Shown here in pieces: positions 19,445 through 20,252 of a stretch of 20,252 nucleotides of DNA. The position numbers and the translations under genes are program-made. The stretch is from Haplomitrium mnioides. Its lineage: Eukaryota; Marchantiophyta; Haplomitriopsida; Calobryales. The DNA lies in NCBI GenBank assembly GCA_049999725.1, contig JBNGIS010034447.1, positions 1 to 20,252 on the forward strand, in the 5' to 3' direction. The notes under the pieces are model-generated. The model did no database searches. It saw nothing but the letters and a program-made list of their open reading frames with translations, and had not been told where the DNA came from. The first letter of the stretch is position 1, and the number at the start of each line of letters is the position of its first letter.

Positions 19445-19483
19445 AACAGCCGCTACTTTGAACCAAGAACTGCTATTGAGTTC
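19445..19483 (-). repeat. Gene A-side terminal inverted repeat, copy 4
   Basis: AACAGCCGCTACTTTGAACC begins at 19445, followed by AAGAACTGCTATTGAGTTC; it is the inverted copy of 4282-4321. The hexamer GCTACT/GCTATT occurs twice, 20 bases apart. The base before it is still gene A coding sequence, so the element end is defined to about one or two bases. Confidence 0.8.
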
Positions 19484-20252
19484 TTGTTTCACTTGGCAAT
19501 CGAATTTTGTTTTTCGAAGATTTGTCATCAAAAACATCAAATTTAAGACTAAAATCTTTTTTTCGGAAAAAAAAAAGTTTTTTATGAACAAAAAATGCAT
19601 ATTTTCCATTTAGATTGTATTTCAAATATCTTTTTTAGAAAGAGAACTTAAAAAACAAACATTTTGATTATTCAATTATTGTGAAAAAGCTTGACACTAT
19701 TGAAAATAAATTAAATTCAAGAAAAAAGAAATAATATATATATTTTTTGATAGAAGAAAATTACAGGAAAACCTAAATGTCTATTCAGATAAGGACTTTA
19801 AACCTGACTTGGAGCATCGTAGCCAATAAAGTCTATGCAAGCATAGACTCCAAACCACAACCGTAAAGCCTATGCACGCATCGACTCCGAACAAGAATCC
19901 TAAATACTCTGCTTGCTTTCACTCTCAACAAGAACAACGAAGCCATGCACACATGGACTTTCAACTAAAATCCAACAGCAAAAACACACCAAGCATCTAA
20001 AAAAAAACCCTACAGCCTATGCAAGCATGGACATTGAACAAGAACCCTTTGACGATTGGGTGCCGATACTCTGAACAACAACTGCATAGCTTAAGCGTGC
20101 AAAGGAACCAGAGAAGAACTACAAATCCTAAAATGCGCACACTAAACAATGTGCAAAGCTTACACATAATTTTGAGATTAGAAATTGAGATCAAACCATT
20201 CTTGGACTATCAAAAGGGTCAACTTATTCTTAGGAGAAATAAATGGAATCTT
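19484..20252 (-). repeat. Gene A-side subterminal region of copy 4 (reverse orientation), runs off the window
   Basis: It is the reverse complement of 3612-4281 to the last base of the window, so the rest of copy 4 (gene A 3' end on the minus strand) is expected just outside. 19484-19780 is the AT-rich part. 19830-20110 has the spaced palindromic cores (for example AGTCTATGCAAGCATAGACT at 19830-19849, and near 19870, 19935 and 20015). No gene is seen. Confidence 0.8.

Noticed and set aside
3612-20252. A single giant foldback transposon
   Set aside because: Terminal repeats lie at the inner edges (7467, 12263) and at 4321 and 19445, and gene A runs in the same direction on both sides, so several nested copies explain the layout better than one foldback element.

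Overview
The window looks like repeat-rich nuclear DNA of a land plant. It is AT-rich, has GT-AG introns, and contains a Ty1/copia retrotransposon whose primer-binding site TGGTATCAGAGC matches the usual plant initiator-methionine tRNA site. Species cannot be decided from the sequence. I see no intact gene; every coding region is a decayed mobile-element gene.

Most of the window is made of overlapping, self-inserted copies of one large DNA transposon. Joining what the copies show, the element is about 11 kb with related terminal inverted repeats (TIRs) sharing TACTTTGAACC. It carries two divergent genes. Gene B (minus strand in the best copy) is a DDE transposase: Cys clusters, an IDxMDQK box, an LDNxxRENK box and a C-terminal PFWVAKV-type domain. 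Gene A (plus strand) has a lysine-rich linker, then a region resembling a ParB-like (ParBc) domain, then a beta-class N4/N6 DNA methyltransferase with motifs in order (degenerate DPPY, NVYQK, FGSGT). A ParB-like plus amino-methyltransferase fusion is a phage and bacterial arrangement; finding one as the partner gene of a plant transposon is the main discovery candidate here.

Layout. 1-4321: copy 1, the 3' part of gene A (+), its subterminal region and its TIR. 4322-7467: copy 2, gene B (+), cut at its 5' side by copy 1 and ending in the gene B-side TIR. 7468-7505 and 12188-12262: a short leftover of an older gene B copy (copy 0, minus). 7506-12187: a decayed copia element inserted in that leftover. 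12263-19444: copy 3, gene B-side TIR, 3' flank, gene B (-), divergent promoter region, 5' part of gene A (+). 19445-20252: copy 4, in reverse orientation, starting with its gene A-side TIR inside gene A of copy 3.

Thus 3612-7467 and 12263-20252 form a large imperfect inverted repeat around the copia element; the left arm lacks about 1.8 kb (explained by the copy 1/copy 2 junction) plus deletions of about 1.15 kb (the DDE core) and about 1.09 kb. A self-complementary motif, core ATGCGCGCAT, recurs in nearly every non-coding part of the transposon: as strict 24-bp tandem arrays in gene A introns, at wider spacing in subterminal regions and the gene B intron, and as a 30-bp repeat inside gene B coding sequence.
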